A DNA stretch of 64,000 bases from JBLMZI01 sp050258755 (GTDB lineage: Bacteria; Bacillota; Syntrophomonadia; Syntrophomonadales; DTU052). How positions within the stretch are numbered: the stretch's first letter is position 1; every line of letters starts with the position of its first letter. The translations under genes and the position numbers were made by a program. This document shows positions 8,553 to 16,903 of the stretch, in pieces. The notes beneath the pieces were generated by a model, which was given only the letters and a program-made list of their open reading frames with translations, searched no databases and was not told where the DNA came from. The DNA lies in contig JBLMZI010000009.1 of assembly GCA_050258755.1 (NCBI GenBank), forward strand, positions 54,205 through 118,204. The letters run 5' to 3'.

Positions 8553-9224
8553 TTACTCTTCCCGCCACCCCTGGCTCCCGATCAATGGGACAAAGCGAAC
8601 CGCAACCGTTTGCTGCTGAAGCATCCGGCCATCTTCGTTCGTGACCAGGATCAACTCCTGCACGGTGTGGCCGCCGACCGGAATGATCATTCGGCCGCCC
8701 GGCCCCAGTTGATTTTGCAGCGTATCGGGAATTTCCGGTGCTCCGGCCGAAACCAGAATACAGTCGAAGGGGCCTTCTTCAGGCCATCCTACGGTTCCAT
8801 CCGCCGTTCGGACGACGCAGTTGTCATAGCCGAGATCAATGAAAACGGCGCTGGCCCGCTCGGCCAGCGCCTCAATGCGCTCTACGGTGAAAACCCGGCT
8901 TGCGATCCGGCTGATGACCGCCGCGGCGTAGCCAGAACCCGTGCCGATTTCCAACACCCGGTCATTCGGGCCCGGGGACAGCCTGTCAATCATATAGGCC
9001 ACGATATACGGCTGAGAGATGGTCTGTCCCCAACCGATCGGCAGCGGGTGATCCCCGTACGCCCGCGCAATGTAGGCTTCGGGAATGAACCGATGGCGCG
9101 GCACGGCCTCGCATGCTGAAAGGACAGCTTTGTTCCCGATGCCGCGCGCTAAAAGCTGTTCGCGAACCATCGTTTTTCGCTGTAGGGTCAGTTCTTCTTC
9201 CGTGAATTGGTTTTGGGATGACAT
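8553..9224 (-). CDS. pcm: Protein-L-isoaspartate O-methyltransferase
   Basis: 223 residues. Methylates isoaspartyl residues with S-adenosylmethionine as the first step in repairing aged proteins. Diagnostic sequences are PIGWGQTISQPYIVAYM, the SAM-binding VLEIGTGSGYAAAVI and DCILVSAGAPEIP. Length matches the family. It heads a likely operon with the SagB-type gene. Confidence 0.95.
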   Translation of the reverse strand: MSSQNQFTEEELTLQRKTMVREQLLARGIGNKAVLSACEAVPRHRFIPEAYIARAYGDHPLPIGWGQTISQPYIVAYMIDRLSPGPNDRVLEIGTGSGYAAAVISRIASRVFTVERIEALAERASAVFIDLGYDNCVVRTADGTVGWPEEGPFDCILVSAGAPEIPDTLQNQLGPGGRMIIPVGGHTVQELILVTNEDGRMLQQQTVAVRFVPLIGSQGWREE

Positions 9225-9282
9225 GTTTTGGGCACCCCCGATTTAGGGCCGGTCAAACCTGAAAGTCGGCAATTTTTAAAGA

Positions 9283-9474
9283 TTAAGCCTCGTCAGGCTG
9301 CTCCTCTTTCAGATCAGCATCGTCCGGTTCACCTTTTTTCTTCTTTTTGCGGTGATCTTTCGCTTCGCCGTAAAAATGACGCTCCCCGCCGCCGCTGTGC
9401 TGCGCGGCGCTCTTTTGTTTTTTCTGTTCAATCATTTTGCGCATCATTTCAACGTTTTTATCCTCTGCCATCAT
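9283..9474 (-). CDS. Small, highly charged protein of unknown function
   Basis: 63 residues: an N-terminal helical part (MMRKMIEQKKQK), a middle with His and Gly, a block of consecutive lysines and an acidic tail. It looks disordered and nucleic-acid- or protein-binding by composition only. GGAGGAATAG stands immediately before the ATG, which supports translation. It lies between pcm and the terminator of the large kinase. Family not recognised. Confidence 0.6.
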   Translation of the reverse strand: MMAEDKNVEMMRKMIEQKKQKSAAQHSGGGERHFYGEAKDHRKKKKKGEPDDADLKEEQPDEA

Positions 9475-9504
9475 CTATTCCTCCAAATCAAATTTTCCCG
9501 TCTT

Positions 9505-9533
9505 CAAAGAAAAAGATCCGTTCAACACGGATC
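9505..9533 (-). terminator. Terminator of the multi-PAS kinase gene
   Basis: Minus-strand GATCCG...CGGATC stem (9515-9533) followed by TTTTTCTTTG, 39 bases after the kinase stop codon. Confidence 0.85.
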
Positions 9534-9571
9534 ATGTTTACATTTTACTTGATTTCAGACGGTTCCCGCTA

Positions 9572-12553
9572 CTACCCAATCCGGGTAATCCGCATCGGGG
9601 GCTGGTCGTATTTTTCGTCTGCACTCGTTGAACGGCCTCCAGCGGGCTCGGAAACCGATTTTGCGGCCGGATCGCTTGGGAAGCAAACCGAAAACACAGT
9701 TCCGGTGGCGGAGGTTTGAAAATGGAGCCGGGCATTGTGACGCTCCGCGATACTGTAGCACACCGCCAAACCTAATCCGGTTCCGCCCTCTTTGGTCGTG
9801 AAAAACGGGGTTCCAATCTTGTCGATAATATCCCCCGGAATGCCAGCGCCCTCGTCGGCCACTTCCAGAATCGCGATCTGGTTCTCGATTTTGGTCCGAA
9901 TCCACAGCCTGCGATCCTGCTCCATGGCGTCCAGACCGTTGCGGACCAGGTTCAGGACCAACTGCCGGATTTCCTTCGGATCAGCCTCAACCTCCGGCAG
10001 TGGCTGCAGGCACAGTTCGATTTGCTTATTTTCCAGCACCGCTTCGGCCATCATCAGCGGCGCGATCGCCTCGATGATCTGATTCAGCTTCTGCGGTGTG
10101 CGGGTAACGACTTTGTCCCTGGCCAGTGACAGGAATTCCGTAATAATCGCGTTCGCGCGATCCAGTTCCTCGATCATCAGCTCGAAGTATTCATGCTCGG
10201 TTTGATAGGCCGCTTTACGAAGCAGCATCTGCAGAAATCCGCGTACCGTCGTCATCGGATTACGGATCTCGTGGCCGATGCTGGCCGCGAACTGCCCGAC
10301 CAGGGACATCCGGTCGAACCGAGCCATCTCGGCATCCATGCGCCGCTTATCGGTCAAGTCGGTCATAATGCAGAGAACGTGTTCCCGGCCGTTCATTTCA
10401 AACACTTCGGAAGAAATCAGGCCGGCCCGCTCTTCTCCAAACCGATTGAAGAAACGGAATTCCCGGTTCCGGAAGCCTTTTGCCATCCGCTCTTCATGCT
10501 CGGGGGTAAAGAATCCAAGTTCACTGGGTGTTATCCCGATGACTTCTTCGGCCGAATACCCGGTGATCGTTACAAAGGCGTCATTCACCTGCGTGAACTG
10601 TTTGTTGTCCAGATGCAGCAGCATTATCGGGCTGGGACTCAACTGAAAAGCCCGCCCAAACAAGGCTTCCGATTCCATCCGTGCCCGTTCCGCCGTCTTG
10701 CGGCGGGTAATGTCGGTAGTTACGGCTGAAGCAGCGGTAATGACGTGATTTTGATCCCGGATTGGGGAGACCGAGGTGCTGACGTCGAACGCGGTCCCGT
10801 CCTTTCTCATCTGCCGACCCTCTAGGTCGCGGAAGACCTGGCCGTTCGTGATCGTTTGATGAATCAGCTCCGCGATCATCACATCTTCCGGCAGCCACAG
10901 CTCCCGGATATTCATCCCGATCGCTTCCTCTGCCGTGTATTCATACATTTCCTCGGCTGCATGGTTCCAGGTCATGATCTTACCATACCGGTCATAGCTG
11001 TAAATCGCGCTGCTCGAGCCCACCACCACCGAAGCCAGCAGTTCCAGCTGCCGGGCGGCTCGGTTTTGATCAGTAACATCCCTTATATGCGCGGAAAGAC
11101 CGTTCGACGACGGATATGCCTGGTAATGGTAGATTCGTTGAGTAGCCGGACTGAGCAGCTCGGTTTCCACCGCTCTCCCTTCATGCATCACCTGATGCAG
11201 CTGGGTGTACAGCCCGGTTTTTTGTAAGTAGGGGAAGACGTCCCAAAAGGATTGACCGATCAGACCGCTCCGGTTCCTCTGAAGGATCGGCTCAGCCGCC
11301 GGGTTGACATAGGAGAACCGGAAAGCGCGGTCAAGCGTACAAAATCCGTCCGGAGTCCGTTCCAGGATCTCCAACACGATGCGGCTGGTCGCGTCCAATT
11401 CTTCCGCCAGGATTTTTTCTTCAGTGACATCCCTGGCGACCACGTAAGTCCGGTCCTCTGCCCGGTGTGCCGCCCAGGAAATCCAGCGATATGACTGGTC
11501 GCTGTGCCGAGCCCGGCACTCAAAATTGATCAGCTTGGGATTGCTGTCGATTCGGTTCACGGCAATCCAGGCCTTTTTCTGATCTCCCGGGTGGACGTAG
11601 CGCATCACGGCATCCCAGGTCGAAACGCCTAAAAAATGATCAGGCGGATAGCCGAGCAGGTTGGTAAGATTTTCATTCATCATGATGACGCGCTTGGATG
11701 AATCGAGGATTATAAATCCATCGGGGGACAAATAGAAAAACCGGTTCAATTGTTCCTGGACATTCAGCCGGGCCTGACGCTCGCGCTCCAGTTCGGTCGC
11801 GCGAAGCCGGATGGTTTCCAAAACCGGTTCCAGTTCAGGCAGCCGCCTGGGATACTGCCCGGGGTGTTCCTCGGCCATTTCGGCTGCGTACTGCATCATT
11901 TCCTTACGGAGCAGGATAAACAAGGCCCAGGTAAGCAGACCGAGAAAAAGCGCAATGGCAACCCCGGTCACCCAGACCCCGGCCACATCGCTGAGCGCAT
12001 CATCATAAACCTCTTTCATCGGAAGAATGCAAAACAGCTGGTATTGTTTCGACAGGGTATCCAGAGGCTGTGCAACCATCACGTATGGCCCGCCGCCCGA
12101 GGCATTGACGATCTTTTTCTCGATGCTGGCACTGTTCAGCAGTCCTGCAGCGTCGGGGTGCTTTAAAACTTCGCCCAGTTCCGGGCGCCAGGTGGAATAT
12201 ACTTTGGCAATCTTTCGGTTTTGCCGGTCGTAGACACCAAGAAGAAGCCCCGGCCAGTTCCACTCTTTTTGGGCAACAATTTTTTCAACCAGGTCCGGAT
12301 CCAGCTCGTGGGAAGATACCTCTCCCGCCAGCGTCTGCCGGGTATCACGGTCCTTGATAATCAGATTCAAGGTTTGGAGAACGGTGATCATATAGGTTTC
12401 GCGGCGGTTTGTTTCGCGGTCGATGTAGGTTTCTGGAATGGCAATACTAAAATACAGCACGGGTATCAAGGTGAGTGCAGCGATCGCAAATACGACACGA
12501 TGCACTAAACCGGTATTGGCGATTATGTCTCTGATACGCCTGCTAATAGCCAT
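9572..12553 (-). CDS. Membrane sensor histidine kinase with four PAS domains
   Basis: About 993 residues. Two membrane helices (about 19-40 and 200-225) enclose an extracytoplasmic, probably Cache-like sensor. Four PAS domains follow between about 270 and 755, the first beginning near FFYLSPDGFIILDSSKR. The HisKA domain carries H761 in IGHEIRNPMTTVRGF; the ATPase has VLNLVRNGLDAM, DEGAGIP and GGTGLGLAVC. This phospho-acceptor region resembles the orphan sporulation kinases (KinA/KinB group), and no response regulator is adjacent, consistent with phosphorelay input; that role is inference. Start is the ATG after CACGGAGGTGGGGAT; a further upstream in-frame ATG would lie before this ribosome site. 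Confidence 0.9.
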   Translation of the reverse strand: MAISRRIRDIIANTGLVHRVVFAIAALTLIPVLYFSIAIPETYIDRETNRRETYMITVLQTLNLIIKDRDTRQTLAGEVSSHELDPDLVEKIVAQKEWNWPGLLLGVYDRQNRKIAKVYSTWRPELGEVLKHPDAAGLLNSASIEKKIVNASGGGPYVMVAQPLDTLSKQYQLFCILPMKEVYDDALSDVAGVWVTGVAIALFLGLLTWALFILLRKEMMQYAAEMAEEHPGQYPRRLPELEPVLETIRLRATELERERQARLNVQEQLNRFFYLSPDGFIILDSSKRVIMMNENLTNLLGYPPDHFLGVSTWDAVMRYVHPGDQKKAWIAVNRIDSNPKLINFECRARHSDQSYRWISWAAHRAEDRTYVVARDVTEEKILAEELDATSRIVLEILERTPDGFCTLDRAFRFSYVNPAAEPILQRNRSGLIGQSFWDVFPYLQKTGLYTQLHQVMHEGRAVETELLSPATQRIYHYQAYPSSNGLSAHIRDVTDQNRAARQLELLASVVVGSSSAIYSYDRYGKIMTWNHAAEEMYEYTAEEAIGMNIRELWLPEDVMIAELIHQTITNGQVFRDLEGRQMRKDGTAFDVSTSVSPIRDQNHVITAASAVTTDITRRKTAERARMESEALFGRAFQLSPSPIMLLHLDNKQFTQVNDAFVTITGYSAEEVIGITPSELGFFTPEHEERMAKGFRNREFRFFNRFGEERAGLISSEVFEMNGREHVLCIMTDLTDKRRMDAEMARFDRMSLVGQFAASIGHEIRNPMTTVRGFLQMLLRKAAYQTEHEYFELMIEELDRANAIITEFLSLARDKVVTRTPQKLNQIIEAIAPLMMAEAVLENKQIELCLQPLPEVEADPKEIRQLVLNLVRNGLDAMEQDRRLWIRTKIENQIAILEVADEGAGIPGDIIDKIGTPFFTTKEGGTGLGLAVCYSIAERHNARLHFQTSATGTVFSVCFPSDPAAKSVSEPAGGRSTSADEKYDQPPMRITRIG

Positions 12554-12646
12554 ATCCCCACCTCCGTGTATCATATCCTAACACTCGAAAACTGCGCATT
12601 CTGTCGAAACAGGTCAGCAATATAGAAAATGTTTTAAATTTTTCAC

Positions 12647-12660
12647 CGAACAATCGTTCA
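12647..12660. promoter_or_regulatory. LexA/DinR-box-like palindrome upstream of the kinase
   Basis: CGAACAATCGTTCA matches 12 of 14 positions of the Gram-positive SOS box CGAACRNRYGTTYC. It lies about 95 bases upstream of the kinase start. A single match of this quality can occur by chance, so this is a suggestion only. Confidence 0.25.
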
Positions 12661-12692
12661 AAGACACTGCTGCAATTGAATCGATTCCCGTA

Positions 12693-12726
12693 ACAAAGCC
12701 GGCTGCAAAGAGCCGGCTTTGTTTTT
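12693..12726 (+). terminator. Terminator-like hairpin upstream of the TPR gene
   Basis: ACAAAGCCGGCT and AGCCGGCTTTGT form a perfect 12-bp stem with a 6-base loop, followed by TTTTTC on the plus strand. No plus-strand gene ends before it, so it may end an unannotated short transcript or act as an attenuator for the TPR gene that starts 79 bases later. Confidence 0.65.
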
Positions 12727-12804
12727 CCCGGATTCGACACGCCGCTTCCGGGAAGTTGTTGTATCCTATTACATAGAGATTCAAGGTCACGGGAGGCCTG
12801 CGGT

Positions 12805-14355
12805 ATGGAGTCCCCGGATTTGATCCTGTTTTTTGGCGCTGTAAGCGTGGCGGCGGTCCTGCTGACCGCAGCGGTCAAGCGTATGCTGACCCGGCGGTAC
12901 CAGGCGAAGCAGCGGTTGGCGGCCGGCGTCCGCCTGTACAACACCGGACAACCGGCCGAAGCACTGGCGCAGATCGAAGCGGCGCTAGCCATCGTTCCGA
13001 ACCAATTCGACGCCCTCAATCAGAAGGGTCTTGTTCTTACGGAACTGGGTCGTTTACAGGAAGCGGCCGCTGCTTATCGCGCGGCGCTGAAGCTGAATCC
13101 GCGCTCCGGCGCAGTCCATAACAACCTCGGCAACGCCCTGGCTCTGGCAGAATCCTCGCCCGATCAGGCGCTTTCCTGCTATGAACGGGCTATCGCGTTG
13201 GAACCAAAACTGGCGCACGCCCACAACGGCCGCGGCAACGCCTTCTATGACCTGGGACGGTTTCAGGACGCCCTGCAAAGCTATGAAGCGGCGCTTCGTC
13301 TTGATCCTGAGTACATCAGCGCGATCAACGGCCGGGCCATAACCCTTTCGGCCCTTGGACGCTCCGAAGAAGCCCTTCTCGGATTCGATCAGGCGCTTGC
13401 ACGCGATCCGGATTACGTTTACGCCCTCCTGGGCAAAAGCGCGGCGTTGAACGCGCTGGACCGGTATCCGGAGGCGTTGGATTGCATAAAAAGGGCTGCC
13501 GTGCTTCAGCAAACTGAAACTGCGGAGGGCGCGATTCCGGTTGTCGAAACCCATTGGGCCCTGGCGAACACATTATTCCTGTCCGGCCACTTCGCCGAAG
13601 CGGCCGAGCAATACCGGGCCGCGGCCGAGGCGTTCCCCGAGCGGGCTGATGTCTTTTTCTGCCTGGGATTGGCCTTGTTTAACCTGAACCGGTTCAATGA
13701 GGCCCTGGAGAGCTTTTCGCGGGTGATCGAACTGAATCCCGGTAAGGCCGACGGGTACTTGCATAAAGGGCATTGTTTGAAACAAACGGGGCAGTACGAA
13801 GCGGCGGCGGCCTATTATGATGAAGCCCTCCAGATCGATCCCGCTCTGGCCGCAGCCTATCTCAACAAAGGCAACTGCCTGTTTAACCTGGAGCGGTTCG
13901 ATGCCGCCCTGATATGCTGCAAACAGGCCGTTCTGGCCGCGCCAGATCAACCTGACGCACATTACGGCGAGGCGTTAACGCTGCTTTTTCTAGGGCGGGC
14001 CGAGGAGTCGCTGAGGCACTTTGATCTGGCCTTAGAATGCGACCCCCGGTTTGTACCGGCATTGGTTGAGAAAGGAAGCGCTTTAAACGCGCTCGGCCGC
14101 TATGAAGAAGCGATCTTTCAATTCGACCATGCCCTGTCGATCGATCTCGCCGGCATGGATGCCTACCTGGGCAAAGCGGCGGCCCTCTGGTTCCTGGAAC
14201 GCTATGAAGAGGCGCTGGAACAGGTGACCACCGCGCTTAAAATCGATCCGGCCAATGAAGAGGCCCGGCAGCTCCAACAGTCTATGCTGGAAGAGCTGGA
14301 ATTGAGCGATGCCGCCAAAGCCTCACACCAGACCGACAACCCTTATCTGAACTAA
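12805..14355 (+). CDS. Membrane-anchored TPR-repeat protein
   Basis: 516 residues. One N-terminal helix (LILFFGAVSVAAVLLTAAV) is followed by about a dozen tetratricopeptide repeats through to the C-terminus, for example FDALNQKGLVLTELGRLQEA and AHNGRGNAFYDLGRFQDAL. TPRs form superhelical protein-binding scaffolds; the partner is unknown and there is no catalytic domain. GGGAGG precedes the ATG. Convergent with the molybdopterin gene, the two stop codons overlapping at 14352-14355. Confidence 0.9.
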   Translation: MESPDLILFFGAVSVAAVLLTAAVKRMLTRRYQAKQRLAAGVRLYNTGQPAEALAQIEAALAIVPNQFDALNQKGLVLTELGRLQEAAAAYRAALKLNPRSGAVHNNLGNALALAESSPDQALSCYERAIALEPKLAHAHNGRGNAFYDLGRFQDALQSYEAALRLDPEYISAINGRAITLSALGRSEEALLGFDQALARDPDYVYALLGKSAALNALDRYPEALDCIKRAAVLQQTETAEGAIPVVETHWALANTLFLSGHFAEAAEQYRAAAEAFPERADVFFCLGLALFNLNRFNEALESFSRVIELNPGKADGYLHKGHCLKQTGQYEAAAAYYDEALQIDPALAAAYLNKGNCLFNLERFDAALICCKQAVLAAPDQPDAHYGEALTLLFLGRAEESLRHFDLALECDPRFVPALVEKGSALNALGRYEEAIFQFDHALSIDLAGMDAYLGKAAALWFLERYEEALEQVTTALKIDPANEEARQLQQSMLEELELSDAAKASHQTDNPYLN

Positions 14356-16592
14356 ACCCGTTCGACCCGGCATGGTACATACCGGTGAATTGGCGTCGCC
14401 GCAAACGGGTCGCGGCTGGTGTTTTTGGTTAACCGGTTGACATTCACACCGTAAGCTTTTCCTTCGTACACGATCCCGAAGCCGTGCGGAATGATCACCT
14501 GACCCGGCCTGGCATCGGGCGACACCTCCAGCTCGATCTCCTCACTGGCGGCTTCGGTGGTAATCCTCACCGTTTGTCCGTCAGTCAGCCCCAGACTTTC
14601 CGCGTCGGCCGGATTCATCGCCAGGGTGCAGGCCCGGCGGCCTTTGTTCCATTCCGGATTCCGCATCAGTGAGTTCGCGTTCATATCCATATGGCGGCCG
14701 GCCATGAGCACCAGCGGGTATTCCGGCGGCGGAACCAGGGACGCAGCTTCAGACTCAGGCGTTATCGAGTAGATCCAGTCCGCCATTTCCGGGATATGAA
14801 CATGAACCCTGCCGTCTTCGGTTTTCAAAGCGGTAAAGTTGTCGGCTTCATCAGCACATCCGATCCATATCCCTTCCGGATGGTCCATCAGTGCTTTGAA
14901 GATTTCTTCACCCATCAGCGGGCCGGGGGTAAATCCGGCGCGGGCCGCATTCGCCCTAAAATCTTTTGTCGTCGCCTGAAGCATGCCCCACAGCGCTGCC
15001 AGATTGGTCGAACCAAGTCCCCTGCCAAGGGTTTTCGCCAGGATAAACGGCATCATCGCGACCGACTTCGGATTCTCCTTGAGGTAATTCATCAAAGCCA
15101 TGCCAAACTGCAGCCGGTCTCCGGTACCGGCTTCAACCAATCCGTCGGGAATCGGCGGAATCAATCCGAGCCGATCCGCGAGCCGGACATGAATCTCGGA
15201 AATTTCGAGCGGCTCCCCTTCCGGTTCGATCACCGGGCGCCGCATCTGGAAATAGACCTTTGGATACGTCATCGGAAAGAACGTGCCGTCCCAGGACTCG
15301 TAGGTGGACCTTGACGGGAGCACATAGTGCGACAAGACAGCTGTTTCCGTCATGGCGATCTCAGCCGTCACCAGCAAATCCAGCCGGGCAAACGCCTTTT
15401 CAAAGGCGGTCGTATCCGCATACGAGCGCAGCGGGTTAGACTGGGTCACCAGCACCGCGCGCACCCGTTCCGGGTGATCGGAAAGAATTTCCTCGGGCAT
15501 GACGTTTGGGGGGAAAACGCCCATAAGCGCCGGAAAACCGGTTGTAACCGTACGCCAGGTTTTTGAATCGGTTTCATCGGAATGGGACCCCAGCGGCATG
15601 AAATATCCCGGGATCACGCTGCCGCCGGGCACCCCAATCCGGCCGCAGATCGCGAGCAAAATGATTTCAAGATAAGTATTGACCGTACTATGCCGGCCCA
15701 TGAGTATGCCCAGGTCCGAGTGTGAACACCAGCGGCGCGTGGTCATCCACCGGCATAGTTTTTCGACCGGCTCATATTCCAGCCCGCACACCGCCAAAGC
15801 CGCCTGAACATCAACCCCGGTAAACCAGGCCTTGATCTCGTCAAACCCGGTCACGTGCTCGTCGATATAGGTCTGGTTCTGCCAGCCTTTCTGAAGGATC
15901 AGGGCAATCATGGCCTTAAACAGCAGCGCATCGGTTCCGGGGCGCACCGCCAGGTGCAAATCGGCCATCTTCGCGGTTTCCGACTCACGGGGATCAATGA
16001 CCACCAGAAGCCGGTCCGGGTCTTTTTTCAGTTCCTGCAGCCGCCGCCGAGCCTGCGGCATCTGATGGCTCATCCAGGGATTCCAGCCGATTGCCACCAG
16101 CATGTCGGTATGATCCTCGTCCGGGATGCCGCACAGGTACTGTTTGCCAACCGCCCGGCCCCATCCCCAGAACTTCCCCGTCAATTCCTGCCCCAAGGCG
16201 GTATAGTGATATCGCGATCCCAGCCCGCGCAGCACCCGTACCCCGAAGGCTGCCTCAAAATGGCACGACAGCCCGCCGCCGCCCATATAGGCAAGCGAGC
16301 GCGGCCCGTATTCCGTGGTAATCTGCCGCAGCTTTTCCGCGATTTCGTCAAGGGCCTGATCCCATGAAATCTTCACAAACTGCCCATCCACCCGCTTTAA
16401 CGGATGCGTCAGCCGCTGCGCGTGGTGCTGAAAGTTGGCGATATTCATGCCTTTCCGGCACAGGTACCCTTCCGAGCGCGGATTGTCTTTGTCACCCCGC
16501 ACCTTGACGATCCGGTTGTCCTCGATCAACAGTTCCAGTCCGCAGTTCTGCGCGCAAAGCGCGCACCCGGTCTTTCGCCATTCTCCTGCCAT
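14352..16592 (-). CDS. Molybdopterin-dependent oxidoreductase, single-subunit
   Basis: 746 residues of the DMSO-reductase superfamily. An N-terminal 4Fe-4S site is present as C10-x2-C13-x3-C17 with a fourth Cys in GYLCRKG. The molybdopterin-binding parts follow (DMLVAIGWNPWMSHQM; VLVTQSNPLRSYADTTAFEK), and the C-terminal dinucleotide-binding domain ends in DPFAATPIHRYVPCRVERV. I cannot find an obvious Cys, Sec or Ser metal ligand at the expected position near residues 130-145 (HYTALGQELTGK). No electron-transfer subunit, membrane anchor or twin-arginine signal accompanies it, so it is probably a cytoplasmic, soluble enzyme of unknown substrate. GGGGAGGAAAAAGC precedes the ATG. Confidence 0.9.
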   Translation of the reverse strand: MAGEWRKTGCALCAQNCGLELLIEDNRIVKVRGDKDNPRSEGYLCRKGMNIANFQHHAQRLTHPLKRVDGQFVKISWDQALDEIAEKLRQITTEYGPRSLAYMGGGGLSCHFEAAFGVRVLRGLGSRYHYTALGQELTGKFWGWGRAVGKQYLCGIPDEDHTDMLVAIGWNPWMSHQMPQARRRLQELKKDPDRLLVVIDPRESETAKMADLHLAVRPGTDALLFKAMIALILQKGWQNQTYIDEHVTGFDEIKAWFTGVDVQAALAVCGLEYEPVEKLCRWMTTRRWCSHSDLGILMGRHSTVNTYLEIILLAICGRIGVPGGSVIPGYFMPLGSHSDETDSKTWRTVTTGFPALMGVFPPNVMPEEILSDHPERVRAVLVTQSNPLRSYADTTAFEKAFARLDLLVTAEIAMTETAVLSHYVLPSRSTYESWDGTFFPMTYPKVYFQMRRPVIEPEGEPLEISEIHVRLADRLGLIPPIPDGLVEAGTGDRLQFGMALMNYLKENPKSVAMMPFILAKTLGRGLGSTNLAALWGMLQATTKDFRANAARAGFTPGPLMGEEIFKALMDHPEGIWIGCADEADNFTALKTEDGRVHVHIPEMADWIYSITPESEAASLVPPPEYPLVLMAGRHMDMNANSLMRNPEWNKGRRACTLAMNPADAESLGLTDGQTVRITTEAASEEIELEVSPDARPGQVIIPHGFGIVYEGKAYGVNVNRLTKNTSRDPFAATPIHRYVPCRVERV

Positions 16593-16903
16593 GCTTTTTC
16601 CTCCCCGGCATCAGCCGACCCGCTCGGGCTAATTATTAACATATTAACTATTAATAGATTAATCGGCGTCAGCCGGTTTGGCAAGTCCCCATCTAACGCC
16701 GATGCATCTTGGGGGTACCGGGTGAGAGAACACCCGCTGCACACAAGACCGGGAAAGAAACCGTCGTTTTCGCGATTATTTCCGAATATTTCTATTATTT
16801 TACAGAGGGTTCTCTTCGGTGCTTCTGGAATCTATATGACAGGCATACCCCGCGCCAGGCCTGGCGCGACATTGTTTACCCAAATCAACAAGGGGGCGTT
16901 GTG
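16593..16903. other. Divergent control region between the molybdoenzyme and the double chemoreceptor
   Basis: Two short hairpins of the form CGGCTGAYGCCG (16611-16622 and 16663-16674 regions) flank an AT-rich stretch with repeated ATTAA/TTAAT words at 16631-16662. A CGGGTG...CACCCG hairpin lies near 16719-16736, and a perfect 18-bp palindrome at 16851-16868. I tried to fit the molybdenum-cofactor and cyclic-di-GMP riboswitch cores here and did not succeed. Confidence 0.45.
16851..16868. promoter_or_regulatory. Perfect 18-bp palindrome upstream of the double chemoreceptor
   Basis: CGCGCCAGGCCTGGCGCG is its own reverse complement and lies 35 bases before the start codon, where an operator would overlap the promoter or leader. 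No known regulator is matched. Confidence 0.35.

Noticed and set aside
10193..10729. Plus-strand frame of 178 codons opposite the multi-PAS kinase
   Set aside because: Antisense shadow of the kinase caused by GC-rich codon use.
16680..16740. Possible molybdenum-cofactor or cyclic-di-GMP riboswitch before the molybdoenzyme or the chemoreceptor
   Set aside because: Only a simple CGGGTG/CACCCG hairpin was found; the conserved cores of these riboswitches could not be located.
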